DNA of 64,000 bases from contig JAVHKY010000029.1 in the NCBI GenBank assembly GCA_035079385.1, positions 310,001 to 374,000 on the forward strand, given 5' to 3'. Shown here piece after piece: positions 13,501 to 25,700 of the stretch (positions are counted from its first letter, which is position 1; every line of letters starts with the position of its first letter). The position numbers and the translations under genes were made by a program. Source of the stretch: Aspidiotus rigidus. Its lineage: Eukaryota; Arthropoda; Insecta; Hemiptera; Diaspididae. The notes beneath the pieces are model-generated. The model was not told the DNA's origin and made no database searches. It saw only the letters and a program-made list of their open reading frames with translations.

Positions 13501-15829
13501 GAATCTTTGCATTTTGGATGTTGACAGGCAAAGAGGAACCAAATCTTTCAGGTTTCCAGATTTGTATGGAACAAGCTTCGTTTCCAGATCTTGACATAAA
13601 AAAATCCTTGGGCTCAAAATCTTGGTAAAAAAAACTTCAGGATGTTCGAAAAAAAAAATAGAAAATGAATTTCCTTTATCTTACAGTCAAGGAGAAAGAG
13701 ACCCGGATACTGAGGCGCATAGCAACTTAGTCTCATTTCTTAATTTTTTTTTGCGGATGCATTGCGGCTTTTGGCTTGCTGAGACAAGACTTTCCAAGGC
13801 AAAAGCCCCAAAAAGAGAGTTGCTGTAAGAAAGGCTTTAGCCGTGTGAAAGTGAATATTGATACACTTCGCAATCTGTACTATCTGTTCTACACCTTAGT
13901 ACATACAATGAAATATTTATCATGTTGTACGTTTTGGAACAGCAAATATTTCCAGAAGGCTCTCTCCCAACTGCAAAATTCCTATAATTTAACCTAGACA
14001 AATTCCTATAATAATTATCGCCTAGACAAATTCTTCTAACTTGGGTTCACGACTTCACAAGCTGATGAAATCATCCCCGAATCCTGTTCTCAAGTTTCTT
14101 TTCATATAGCTATAGCTCAATAGTGGCCTACATGTACCTTAACTTCATCTCTTCTTCATGAGTGAGCTGAGATAGGTCATTCAAACGTAACCTACCCAAG
14201 TGGCAGCATCGCAATAAATTCGGGCAATAGAACGAGTGGAGCATAACAATCTGGTGGTGACACTTACCTGTAACAAAAATTACACACAGCGATTAATATT
14301 TTAAAAATAAATGATATGTAGCTGAAAATTATAAGTCTCCGACATAATACACGGAAGAAAACAACAGGGAGATGGCCAAAAGAGAGTTAAGTATGAACAG
14401 ATTTACGACGAGATATCGCCCAAAGAGCTCTTTCACACTCGCAGGACCAAGGGACTAAACAACACAATATCCATACAGGTACTTAGACGTTTCGATCTTA
14501 AGGATAAACTGTGAAGCCGAACGTGGGAAGTAGGACTGCGAACGATTTCTAACCCACGCCTCTTCAGCGAAAAGTTTTTTCTCTATTTTCTATTTAAGTT
14601 TCGCTCATCGTTGCGCTCGATCGCACGTTCTAGACCCCAGAAGTGACGTGTTTTTCTGAACAGTAGTCCATGTACTGCGTAAGACGAATTGTCTGCGGAA
14701 TGACAAACGAAAATCCATCGCCATTGATGTTTGATGCGACCACCGACGATAATATCGGGTTACTTATGAATCAGTATGAAAATATACAGTAATAATATAC
14801 CTACGTGTATAATACCGGTATTCTTCATTATTGTCTTATCGTACGGTTCAATTCACCCATCGAATTGTTTCTACCGTGCGTTCAAGTCCCTTTTCCCTTC
14901 TCTCCTTCTCTGTCGCTCTATAACGGATTTCGTGCGAAATCTAGACTGGCGTTATACACTGTACATAATATGATATTATTTCGATGATTTTATGGCATTT
15001 TTTGATATTTTCTAGAGAGGTTCGGGTCGATAAACTCGTATTATAATGCTTCAGAATTATTGTTCTCGTTATTCGCGGATGGAGTCGTAATCTATTCGTT
15101 TAATAAAAATACTATTGCGTCATCATCTTCGAGAAAAAAGAGTATCATGAGAGGTAGCCCTCTTGAAAGTTTTTCGAAGTGTATTGCAGCACGATGAGTT
15201 TTTCTCGAACAATTCTTCAATGCGTACTACAATACGTGAGAGAAGAAGGCGTTTTTATTCGGGTGGAAACGAATGCGTGTTGAACGGAAATACGTCTTGT
15301 AAACCATCAACATAACTCTTATTCGATTTCGCGTAATTCCGTTACATGGTATAAGAATTCGAGAATTTAAATAATTGACTATCGGCAATAAAAACACGCT
15401 CACATTAGTTTCTGATGGGTATATTCTGCTGGGAAAATAAAAATTTTATTTCGAGAACTATCATCATCTCTAATTGAGATATCTGCGAGCAAAACTTCGT
15501 ACAGTTTTCACGATTTTTACCTTTTTAGATTTTGTTTTTTTTTCAGAAGATGACGTAAGAACTTCACTCGAACACGGTTGAAGGTCAAACGCGATTTAGA
15601 AATTAAGAAATTGTACTGAGACAGTTCTCGAAAAGGAGAGAATCTAGTGAGATTCGAACCAGGAGTGGGAATTAGTGCGTTTTCATTGTTCGATAATCCT
15701 CGCCATCTTTTGATCTGTGTCACTATTAACATTCCACAATAAAAGTATTTTGGTTTCTGAAGATTTGGAGAGAGCGAAGGATACAAAATGGAAGCCAGAA
15801 GTGGTTGATTCGAGGACAGGAATGAGCCA
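10546..15829. other. No gene recognised
   Basis: Intron-like DNA. The longest + frame (13161-13628, 155 codons) has no domain I know and lacks a credible start or splice context. A GTTGTC-rich stretch lies at 12120-12185. GATTCGAACC at 15651-15660 is a tRNA B-box word on the - strand, but no cloverleaf forms. Confidence 0.5.
14258..14300 (-). other. Possible - strand juxtaposed splice site
   Basis: Read on the - strand, a T-rich stretch (aatttttgtta) leads into CAG|GTAAGTG, with the junction between 14268 and 14267. The pyrimidine tract is shorter and more interrupted than at 18419. No - strand exon was found in the window, so this may be a chance match. Confidence 0.25.
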
Positions 15830-15834
15830 ACAAC

Positions 15835-16200
15835 CCTGAATTCGACCATTATATCATATATTGGAAGGGTTATGTAGATGACATCTAACTCCTCTGGAAT
15901 GGTATCGCTGATTCCTTCCAAAATTTGGTCACCAAGCTTAGTAATACTTATTAAATTTACTAAGGAGCAAGAAGGTGAAGAAATCCCCTTCCTAGATATC
16001 AAAGTGTCTATCACTGATGATACCCATCTACAGGAAACCTCAAGCTCAGATACTTTCATCATCCAAACTTCCTATGGCCCACCTTCCCATGAGAAGGCTG
16101 CTTTCCATTCTCTTATTCACCGTCTTGCCATCACCACTAGCCTTAGCTAACGGTTCACATAAGGAAACTTATTAAGAAAGCGCTTGATTCTACCACTGTC
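15835..16200 (+). pseudogene. Penelope-like reverse transcriptase fragment
   Basis: The catalytic Tyr-Val-Asp-Asp follows Tyr-Trp-Lys-Gly and is followed at once by a stop, a point where the family reads on, so a substitution or indel has broken the frame. The next recognisable piece (15945-16148) is in another frame and carries the Pro-Phe-Leu-Asp-Ile motif and a His-Glu/Lys segment typical just before the linker. This copy cannot be active. Confidence 0.65.
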
Positions 16201-16337
16201 CTTGCTCGCTAATTGCACGACCATGAGAAGAAACGGTGGTTCCGTTTGCCCTTATGGGGTAATCTTTCTTCTAAATTTTCTAAGCTACTAAAACCTTATG
16301 GCTTCCGACCAGATTCTACACTATTCATTCCACCTCG

Positions 16338-16683
16338 TTGCTCCTCTGTAATCGCAAAGATCCCACCCCCCAAGACAAGAGTGGTGTCTATGTTCTCTGT
16401 TGCCATAATTGCAATTCTGTTTACATAAGCGAGACGGATAGACAGTTGTGCACGCGGTTACACGAACACCTCGATGAAAAAGCTTCCACTTCTCCTTTCC
16501 AGCAACGTGTTCCGAGCAGCATCCGAGAGACTTCTTCACTCTAAAGACTCCTTCCGCAGGCGCCTCTCCGTAGAAACTCTCAAGTCTACAGATATACTAA
16601 CGCAGGTTTTACTGTCCTTAATTATTTGCAACCAAGTCAGGGTGTTTTTGGATACCTTTACCCAACGGATCCTATTTGATTGA
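16338..16683 (+). pseudogene. GIY-YIG endonuclease domain of the Penelope-like element
   Basis: The frame from 16338 reads Ser-Gly-Val-Tyr at 16380-16391, then Cys-Cys-x-x-Cys, then Tyr-Ile-Ser at 16422-16430 and Thr-Arg-Leu-His-Glu-His. These match the GVY...YIG...R...HE pattern of Penelope GIY-YIG nucleases, which nick target DNA for priming. The usual Gly of YIG is Ser here. The C-terminal tail (Phe-Arg-Arg-Arg-Leu, from about 16551) continues in a different frame to 16683. Confidence 0.7.
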
Positions 16684-16860
16684 TTTTATTTTCTATATTC
16701 AACAATTTCACATTTTTTCGTTGCGATTCCTTTCTGACTTAGTTCATTTTATTATTTTTTCTTATTTGTTCTCCATTCTATCTGTTGGTCTCAGTACATC
16801 TTATCTCATATATATGATCGAAACGTTTCCTATGTATTCTTATGGAAATCAATAGATGGT

Positions 16861-18384
16861 TAGACCAATAATCGCACTATCGAGCGACCATATCAAACAC
16901 GTATGTGGGTACTTTGGCGCACAGTCGTTAACCATTATCAATTTTGTGACGTCACTAGAAAAAAGGTATGTTGGAAAACCAATGCCGTCACTACACCTCA
17001 AGAGTATTTTGGGCTTGAACTTACGACTTTCAAAAATAAAGCTTTGGATGACGGTTACAAACTTTTGACTATTTGAAATTCCCTGAATCTAATTTGCACA
17101 GCACACTCAAATTAGTTGCTAAGGTAAAGAGAGGGGAAGTTTGAGATCGTAAATCAAATTTTATCGAATAAAATTTTCATAACAAACGTGTTCAAAATAT
17201 TCAACACCACAGATGCTTCGATTATTCAGATTTCAAATATGCCATACTACTGCTGATAAGAAAACGCGCCGCACAATTGAAGTACCAACAATACAATACT
17301 TTTTTCAAGTATTGAAAATTGAAATCTATTTGACCTTCAAGAAATGACTCAACTTTGACGGATATTTTTGACCTTAATTTCGAGAACTTGAAATCTGTAA
17401 AGAGACTCTTTTTCTGTTTCTCTTATCCGTACTAAGACAGAATGAGACACCACTTTTCAACTCTCCAGTTTGCATTTTCCTTTTAGGGCAAGCTCGGTGC
17501 AATGATACTTAACACGCTTCACAAAATACGGACACGTACTTCTGATGAAATTTGAACACGACACCACTCGAACGCATAAGTAGGAACTGCATCGCTTTCA
17601 AGCACTTCTGGTCCCGCGACGGAAAGTGAATTAGCGGTTTATGGCCGCGACAAAGACACCAGGTCAGGGTGTGGTTACAGACGACGATGATACTTTTCGC
17701 AAACAAAAAACTATGACTCATACCCATTCAGCTAGGCAGTGAAAAACAAACAAACTTTAGGATAATACACGAACCAAATTCAGTATCGCATATAATATTT
17801 TTATTTTTCTCTTCAGTTTCGATACGACACCAGGGAGACGGTAGGTAGCCTAGTAACCTATATTTTATCATCATTCCTTGTTAATTTTTCTCTTCCTCTC
17901 TTTCGCGTGATGGTAATAAATGATAGTGAAAATAAGGCGACATACTGCACAGCACTGTTTAGAATATAGTTTTTCACAGCGCGCCGAGTACAACCACGTT
18001 CTTGGCGCTGCAAGCGGCATACCGTATTTATTCACCGAGGTCAAAATGTTAAGGTGTGAGAAGACAAAAACCACAAACAACACCAACAACATCAACAATA
18101 ACGATCGTTTATAAAATGGTGTGGCTGGTGACATTGCTCGCGACACTTTCCTCTTTAATACGATGCTGCCTGGCCAAGCTCCCTTCATCTCGGGCACTTC
18201 GTAATGAATGGAAAGTGACAATAAATCATCGAATTTGGTACCGACGCGCCGGCAAGTTTGTAATACGAAAGTCGTATCGTATTCGCGTCGTCGTTGTCGC
18301 TTTTGCTCCTTTTATTTTTATAATTTTACTCTTAATTTCCTATACAAAACCATAGCGTACGACTACGCGTATATTTATTTAATT
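16861..18384. other. No gene recognised
   Basis: Ordinary AT-rich sequence between the Penelope-like element and the recursive splice candidate. Confidence 0.5.
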
Positions 18385-18425
18385 GAACGTATACTTATTT
18401 CTTGTTTTATTTTTGCAGGTAAGTG
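18385..18425 (+). other. Candidate recursive splice site (ratchet point)
   Basis: A pyrimidine-rich tract (tatttcttgttttatttttg) runs into CAG|GTAAGT, so a strong 3' splice site is fused to a strong 5' splice site with no exon between them (junction 18418/18419). In insects this arrangement marks ratchet points where very long introns are removed in steps. A TTTAAT-like branchpoint candidate lies about 40 bases upstream. It is on the same strand as the PAN exon about 44 kb downstream, which would make this DNA part of that gene's 5' intron. Motif match is direct; function is inference. Confidence 0.55.
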
Positions 18426-20230
18426 ACCTCCAATACGATGCCATAAATTCGTAACATACGTAGAACTGCGTACAATGCAGTCGAATACAGCGTCGAGTAA
18501 GTTGTATAAATGTTAAGCGTGATGAGAGAGTGAAATTAAATTCCGCGGAAAGCCAACTTGAATGAAATAGATAGATTCTGAAATTCCTTTACGCATTTCA
18601 AGTTTAGTCATAAATTCCCCTCAATTCTGGCCTATATAGATCGTCTTAGGCACACCATATTAATTTACATGTAGACTAAAAAGAGCGCCCGTCCTAGGTC
18701 TACAGAATACAATTTGGAAATTTTTGAACCGTATCCAAAATCATGATACGCGTCGTCTACGGAATTAAAAAGTAAAAAGTACTCACCACCCCTCTCCCGA
18801 GTAAATACTCCTCTAGAAGGAGGAATGGTGTCACAACGAAGAGGAAAAAAAAAAGACGCATAACGTAAACAAAACATATAGAAAAATAGGCCTCTCTTCA
18901 TAATACATTCATTCGAGATAGATAATGGGAAGTGTGGTCTATGAGTACGATTTAATTTACAAAATACGACAAATATAATATGCGTATGCTCTAACGAGGA
19001 CATACTTTAATTTTCAACACAGGTAATTGGGTGGAAGCGGGACGGAGTAGTGCAGTGGAACATCGATACGTGCAAATGTGAAAAAATAATATCGACACCT
19101 TCGACGGCACATCACGTGCTACAACGACTATGTCGAACGGCATAAATAAAAGTCTAATCGGGGACGACAATGCCTCCTCCTCATTACAGCTGTAGATTTG
19201 CGTATTACTTCCCTATAGAACACAGATACATTAACGACACGTACAAACGCGAGTTAGAGACAATTCATATCAAATCAAACGCGGAACGATCGATTTAATT
19301 GTCTTCTTTTACTTCAAAGAGGGCGGCAATAGTCGAACGATTCTTATTTCCCTGGACCACGTTCTCGTATACAAGTAGTGCATTACAATAGATACACAAT
19401 TTTGTCCATATATTCGTATGTGATGTGAGCGAATGTACAAATATAGAATACAGTCGCCATCGACGATCTTCTTTTTTTTTCTCTTAGATACGGATGGCCG
19501 CGTTTAATATTCTGATGTACGGCCGCGCCGATATATAAGTAAAAATGCAATCACATTTGTGGAAATTAAAACGAACAAAAGTCATCCATGCCTAACCGCA
19601 AAGAGTGACTTTGAAGATGCGAAAAAAAAATATATGATAAAATTCACAATGAAACGTGCGGTGGATCGCTGAACAACTATTTCGTTTCGGGAACGAGGAA
19701 AGAAAAATTCTTTCGCGAAGATTTGTCGGCAGACTTTTACGGTCAGCGTACTTTGCGGAGAGGTTACTGTATGAAGAGATTTTTGCACACATTCTTTCTC
19801 GCAAAATCGAAGTAGCGAGTTGAATTTTGAAGTAATTTTGCACCCTTTAGCGAAAGTAGAGTTTGTCGCGATATACTCGAATGTTTTCCTCTTCGCTGAA
19901 AGATATGAACTTCATGAGAATGGAAAATGGAATATTTCTTTAAATGAGGTTTACTGAGTGCAGAACTCGGCGTGAAAAAGCTTAACAAATTAGAATAAAA
20001 ATATTGGAAAATTTAATTTAGAAGCGGGAATAACCCTACTTGCGACCACGGGAAGACTGAAAACAAACATATTCCCAAGACTTCCTAGTTTTACTGCCTT
20101 CTGAAAATTCAAACTCCATTGTTGTACTCGTAAATATCGACAAGCTTGGTAATTTCCTAATGACAAGAGTTCGTGGTTCTGTTTTGCAATACTGATTTTT
20201 TTTGGAGCGGGGGAGGGCTAAGCTCAAATA
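18426..20230. other. No gene recognised
   Basis: Intron-like. A weaker acceptor-plus-donor-like juxtaposition (caacacag|gtaatt) lies at 19022. Confidence 0.5.
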
Positions 20231-20488
20231 TCAGCACACGCTGATGAGGAAAAATATCTCATTTTGTTGGCTGCTTACAAATTCTATTACATTCATGACA
20301 TCATGAGCAAAAAACCTGTTTTCGTCTCTTCTCCACGTGGTATATCCAGAGAACTTCAGGCAGTTGTCATCTCGATAACTCGCTTCCATCTTCTTCCAAT
20401 CTCGCGCGGCGTGGAAGAGTTCTTTTAGTGACATATTGGTCCATTGTTCTATATTCCTCACCAGGAGAGACTTTTCCGACCTATCCAT
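20231..20488 (-). pseudogene. RTE LINE ORF C-terminus
   Basis: The open stretch carries the hallmark end of RTE polyproteins: Leu-x-Arg-Asn-Ile-x-Gln-Trp-Thr, then Leu-Phe-His-Ala-Ala-Arg-Asp. Beyond about residue 40 it drifts into sequence I do not recognise, probably 3' UTR read through. Confidence 0.65.
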
Positions 20489-21150
20489 CGCTTTCCCTCT
20501 GTTCGACGGTACATGACCATCTGCAGTAGCTCGTACTTGGGTCCGCCAAGTACGTGACCCAAGTGCAGTATTTTCCTTTCTTAATAGTAGTCAGGAAGTC
20601 GGGCTCTTTTCCTGTACGCTCCAGAACCTCTGCGTTCCGTACCTTCTGCGTTTATGTAATTTTCAGATCTCAAGCCTCGATCTTATTCATAATCGCTGTC
20701 TTCACGGTTCAGGTTTTGGAACTAGAAAGTAGTCTTGACCAGACATGGCATTTTGATACCCTAGATCTTAAATGCATGCAGAGATCTCTTGACGTTAGTA
20801 ACTTATACCAGCTGCTTAAGGTGTCCTTTGCCATCGCTATTCGGATTTTAATCTCCTCATCTGGGCTCATGTCCTCCTTTATTCAGACACCCGGGTATTT
20901 GAAGTGCGCGGTACTCTTTCAATGTGTTCTCTCCCTAGTTTTAGATAGGCATTTTCGACACCTGCTTTGCTTACTATCACGATTTTGGTGTTAGCTATAT
21001 TGATGAGCAAGCCATATTTTTCGCTGGCTCCACTACTGGAGGTCTGCCATCGATTCTGCTATGAGGACCGTGTCGTTCTCATACTCGTACCTGATGTTAT
21101 TGATTAGTTTTATGAGGGCTCAATCGATTATTTGATGACAAATTGTTTCA
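20231..21150 (-). mobile_element. RTE-type LINE fragment, RT to C-terminus, heavily decayed
   Basis: Read on the - strand, scattered frames match RTE/CFDP2-like endonuclease-reverse transcriptases. Near 21090 there is Ile-Asn-Asn-Ile-Arg-Tyr followed by a disrupted active site (Tyr-Glu-Tyr-Glu-Asn-Asp-Thr where Tyr-Ala-Asp-Asp-Thr is expected) and Val-Leu-Ile-Ala-Glu-Ser. Around 20940-21000 lies Tyr-Gly-Leu-Leu-Ile-Asn-Ile. Near 20500-20560 is the Leu-Gly-His segment, and 20330-20490 gives Arg-Asn-Ile-x-Gln-Trp-Thr and Glu-Leu-Phe-His-Ala-Ala. Many frameshifts and stops; no endonuclease domain is seen. Confidence 0.7.
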
Positions 21151-21309
21151 TAAGTTTCCACCTCCCTTCATATACAACTCGAAATCTAACCGACAGCCTC
21201 CACCCTAAGTTTTTCCAAGTCCTCAAAGTAGTTGGAAGGGTTCCCGTACGATGAAGTCAACTCCATTTCGACCCATTTGTTACGTTGTCAACTTCGAATT
21301 TATCATCAT

Positions 21310-22335
21310 TGGTTTGTTGTGTCGATCAACAGTCAGTCAATTTGTACAGTCTTCCGGAAGGAATATATTTTCGTCAACTAAAAATCGATCTCAAATGGAT
21401 GTCGTGCCGAGATGACGTCGATACTATTTAATTGATCAATCAATTTTAGAAAATGAGATATACAAAAGTTGAAGCCGAGTCTACTCTAACAATTTAAAAA
21501 CTCTTTTGGGTGGCGTTCTATTTAAATTTCGTAAGAAAGGAGAGCGAATAGAAAATACGTTGTTTCGTCATTATCACTCATCATCACCTTCGAGTGCAAG
21601 CTTTGGAGAAATTCTGCATAGCAGCGCATACTCCGCCCTTATCGGCGCATTTTGTTGATACCTTTCGACTCAATTTTGACTCAAAATATAATGTCGATTT
21701 CCTGGCGATTTTAAGTCAACTTCTACGAAACTTTTTATCAATTTGGAATCGACCGCTTAATATTGCATCAATTAAGAGTCCGTCGATTTGTAGTGCTCTG
21801 GAAAGGTGTGTTAATGTTCACTTAGAATCGACTTCAAATCGATGATGCGCCAACGTTGATATATGTGTAGAGTTGATACCTTTTGATTTGATTTTGACTC
21901 AAATGCAACGTTGATTTCCCGGCGATTCTAAGTCAACTTCTATGAAACTTTTTGTCAATTTGAATTCGATTGCATTATTGTATCATGAACTGTCGGTCAA
22001 TTTGTAGTGTTCTGAAAAGGTAATAATGTCCGCTTAGAATCGACCTCAAAGTTGATATTGTGTTGATACCTTTTGACTCAATTTTGACTCAAATGTGACG
22101 TTGATTTCCCGGTGGTTTGAGTCAACTTCTGCAAAACTTTTTATCAATCTGAAGTCGACTGCTTTATTGCATCATTTAATAGTCGGTCAATTTGTAGTGC
22201 TCTGGAAATCTTTTAATGTCAACTAAAAATTGACTTAAAACCGATACTTCCAACTCAATTTTGACTTCAATCTAACATCGATTTCCCGGCGATTTTAAGT
22301 CGACGTCTCCAAGTTTAATTGATTGCTCTGTGGAT
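21310..22335 (+). repeat. Tandem repeat, about 180-220-bp unit, TTGAC/GTCGAC-rich
   Basis: Unit starts at 21655, 21873, 22063 and about 22242 give lengths of 218, 190 and 179 bp. A partial unit lies upstream (21325-21420). Each unit runs TTGATACCTTT, GACTCAATTTTGACTCAAA, TCGATTTCCCGGCGATT, AAGTCAACTTCT, AAACTTTTTATCAATTTG, then GTC(G/A)(A/G)TCAATTTGTAGTGCTCTGG. Confidence 0.85.
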
Positions 22336-22583
22336 TTGTAGCGCTAGAATACGTCAACGTAATTATATAATGAGGACTATTAAGAGATCTCTTAATATCA
22401 GCTCATGCACTTGAAATCTACGCAATTTCGACCTTGCTGGCGAGTTTTTTACCAATAAATGGCGTGTAATCAACCCCAAATTGAGAGCGATATTCAGTCG
22501 ACATTAATCCACAAATAGTATCAAAAGTAGAGTCACGTGAGTTGATGAAATGCTGAATTTGAGTCGACTTCCAGAGATATTAG

Positions 22584-22708
22584 GGGCCAGTTTTACCAAC
22601 TACGCTCAAAGTCACGTAACAGGTTAAGCTCCGATTTAGCCGATATTTTGGCGACTTAAGCTAGGATTAGCACTAAATCGACGATTAGCACTTTGGTAAA
22701 ACTGGCCC
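22584..22708. mobile_element. MITE-like element with GGGCCAGTTTTACC inverted ends
   Basis: About 125 bp with inverted ends GGGCCAGTTTTACCAA / TTGGTAAAACTGGCCC, flanked by TA on both sides. No coding capacity. It lies just past the tandem repeat. Confidence 0.75.
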
Positions 22709-25700
22709 TAGGCCAGTTTGCTGGTGGCCGAAACTCAAAATCGATCGACATAAGCTGTCGCCCCAGTGATTCCAGGACTTCCATTTTCATTCCAAAATAT
22801 TGCATACATTTTTGATCGACACATTCTGTTATCTCGAAATATTCTGCGGATCAAACAATACTTTCTCTGAGCGTGTAAAGAGACCAACGACCGATCAAAA
22901 AGTGGCGCGATACTAACGCCAAGTTCTCTCTGGGGACTCCAAGCTTTCAACCTACACGTAGAAGATCTTTCAAATATTTTAGCTTTACTTCGACCATTTC
23001 TACGCCATCTACTACCACAAGCAGTGGATAAAAATATCCCTCTACGATTTCCTCGCCATCTGTCACTGCGAGAAAAATGAGCTCATTAACCCGGAGGACG
23101 AAGACAGTATTGTCAACTTGTAATGTCCGGGTGAACAGTATTCGCGTGTTTCTTTTTTTCTTCCTCTCCATCATCGCTCCAAATGAATTCTTCAAGGTGA
23201 GAAAGTGCCAATGAAAGAAATTTTATCTCGAGATGTAGAATTGACGATATATACAGAAACGATCTAACGTACAGTTCACGCCAGTAAGAGGAGTCAGTTA
23301 GCAATCTATGTATAAACGTGTGGCATACAGTAGTACTGTGCCTAGTATTGTCACTACTGACGTGGGAAGAGTCCACAGAAGTCGTCTATTCGCGGTTGCA
23401 TAATATAATCTCGTTTTATTCGCTACATTACACGAGTACCGTTAGCCCATACGTACATAGGGACGACGACGCATAATAAATCGAGAATTTTCGAATCGTA
23501 TAAATTCATCGGTACGTTGGAAATTGGGCGTATCATTTGGGTTAACATTTACCACTCGCATACTCGCACAAATTGGCAGGACAATAAAACTATCAGCATT
23601 TTTAATTACGTTATTCCTTACGATATATGACTTGTTTTTCTAAGAAATGTATACGTATAGGTAAATTAATTCAAACGATGTTATATCAATTTTCTATTTT
23701 CGTTATTCACTAGGCCTACTTTTCTTTTCTTCGAGTATTTTAGCTTTGTATGAGAACTTCGTACGCTGTCATTACGACTGTCGGAAGAATAAGGCAAGAC
23801 AATTTCCACGAATTCGATGGCCATCATTAGCAGCGGAGACTATTCACATATATGATAGCACGCGTTCCCTTTTAGTAGGCATACATTGATGGCTGAAGTA
23901 AAAGAAACTTAGTATAACTAGCTTGGGAAGATTTTTGATAATAATATACTTAATCCACGATGATTTAATTGTACTATATAGCGCGCACATCAGTCTTCCT
24001 CTTTCTCTATCACCACATGATTCTGCAAAGAAAATGGGCTGGCGGAAAAGTATACGCTAGTGCAAGTATATGTCGGCGAGCGCATCATAAAGGTATCATT
24101 ATAACGGTCGATATTACCTTAATTGGTCGACTGAGACTACCTACAGCTGGACGACGTGCACACATTCGATAATACGAACTTCTCTTGTACCTGGTTGATC
24201 GCATTCGAAGAGGAGTCGTCCGTTTCGTTATTTAGTTAACGCGAGGTGTTGGCCCGTTCTCATCTACCGTACGCAAATTTTCTCATCACAATTAAAACCT
24301 TATTCAGAGTGTAACTGCGGCAGAAGAGATTCTCATACATACAATACGTAGTACCAGAAGATGGGTAATTAGGTATATACTGAAAAAAACCTACAACGAA
24401 CGAGCAGGGTCAAAAAGGTGAGTGATTTTTCTAAAAATCAGCGAGAACAAGGTCAAGAACGTTTCTTAATCGCGGTCACTAGTACGGAAAACAAAATGAA
24501 AAATGATTATCGTGCGATGACTTGTACTAGGTAATACATAAAACCTCTGCTGCACCATAGTTTATGTAGTAATGAGCGCGATGAAAGAAGAGCGATGTAA
24601 ACGACGACGAGAAGATGGATTAGATGGTTCTTTTTAAAATATTTACTGCATGCATATTTTACGAGTCGAGTGATATTGTACTAAAGCCAAAGAGAACTGC
24701 TCGCTTATTCTCGTCGTCATAAATGTGTGGCAGCGCTTATGCGCTATGCAGTTCGTCCCACCTTTCAATAAAATAGGCTCCATTTTTCGGTATAGAATAG
24801 CAGGAGAAATTTTATCGCCGAGGTTACGATTCTTTGACAACGAAACAAATCGCATACCCAGTCCGAGCAAACTGGACAAAAAAATTAAAGGAGTGCCTGG
24901 ACACTTCTTTAACAAATATCTTCGCACGTACTAAAAGCCCACAGCCTTATATCTGATTCTTTGTCTCCTGGGAAGCAGAACGCGCCACAAAAATCCGTTT
25001 TTTGAAATAACACGTCAAGTATGCATACTAGAGAAAATTTGAAAGAGGTAAAAAACATTCGCGACAGAATTTTACATGAAAACGATGACTTCTGAAATTC
25101 TCGTGGAGGTGAAAGGAAAGCCTCTTGTGTACTCGAAAAGTAAGGGATGCCGTAGAAAGTTACTTAATTGCTGTATTCTCGTAGTAGACACTGTACCTCT
25201 TTTTTGACGTTCCATATCTTTGGGATGGGCTGGGGGGGGGGACGATGGAATTCATCCTGGCATCACAGCATCCGCGTTGCACCCATATCCTGAAAAATGT
25301 TTAACGAGAGGGTGGGATTTCAGAGCGTATACGAAACTATGTAGGCGTATGCTACGCCACGCATGAGAGGGGGCGGTCCCCTCCCACTCTTCAGACTTGA
25401 GAGCCTAGCTTTTATGTTCCTTTTCGCCTACTATATCCTGTCAAACAGCTATCCACCCACTCTGATAGGAACAGAGTACGTTAGCCTGTCGACTCCAGAG
25501 TGGAGGGAGAGTAAAGTGTACACTGTCATCCTCTTCATTTGAAATTTCTAAGAGAAAGGACGACGCGACGTACCGTGAATAGTATATTACATGCCAAGGA
25601 GCGAAAGCGACGGTTGATTGACGACCTTAACTTAGAACGTATTTTTTCAAAACAAACACTTCGAAGCGTTTCGCGTGCTGTTTTCTAGGAGCGAATGCGC

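Larger units (their letters stand above)
15830..16860 (+). mobile_element. Penelope-like retroelement, 5'-truncated and decayed
   Basis: Pieces appear in the order expected for Penelope-like elements: an RT block with Tyr-Val-Asp-Asp at 15871-15882, then the RT thumb region (Ile-Lys-Phe-Thr-Lys-Glu followed by Pro-Phe-Leu-Asp, 15950-16000), a linker, and a GIY-YIG nuclease block (16338-16544). Several frameshifts and stops separate them. The 3' part runs to a short AT-rich tail with GAAACGTTTC near 16820. The N-terminal RT region is missing. The 5' boundary is uncertain by some tens of bases. Confidence 0.72.

Noticed and set aside
13161..13628. 155-codon open frame
   Set aside because: No domain, no splice context, and composition like the surrounding DNA.
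15645..15725. tRNA-like A and B boxes on the - strand (B box GGTTCGAATC, right A-to-B spacing)
   Set aside because: The T stem and acceptor stem do not pair and no anticodon arm forms, so it is not a tRNA gene. A worn tRNA-derived SINE cannot be excluded.
15517..16062. 181-codon - strand frame
   Set aside because: It overlaps the Penelope-like RT on the other strand and carries no domain; a shadow frame.
19010..19035. Fused site caacacag|gtaatt
   Set aside because: Weak donor and a poor pyrimidine tract.
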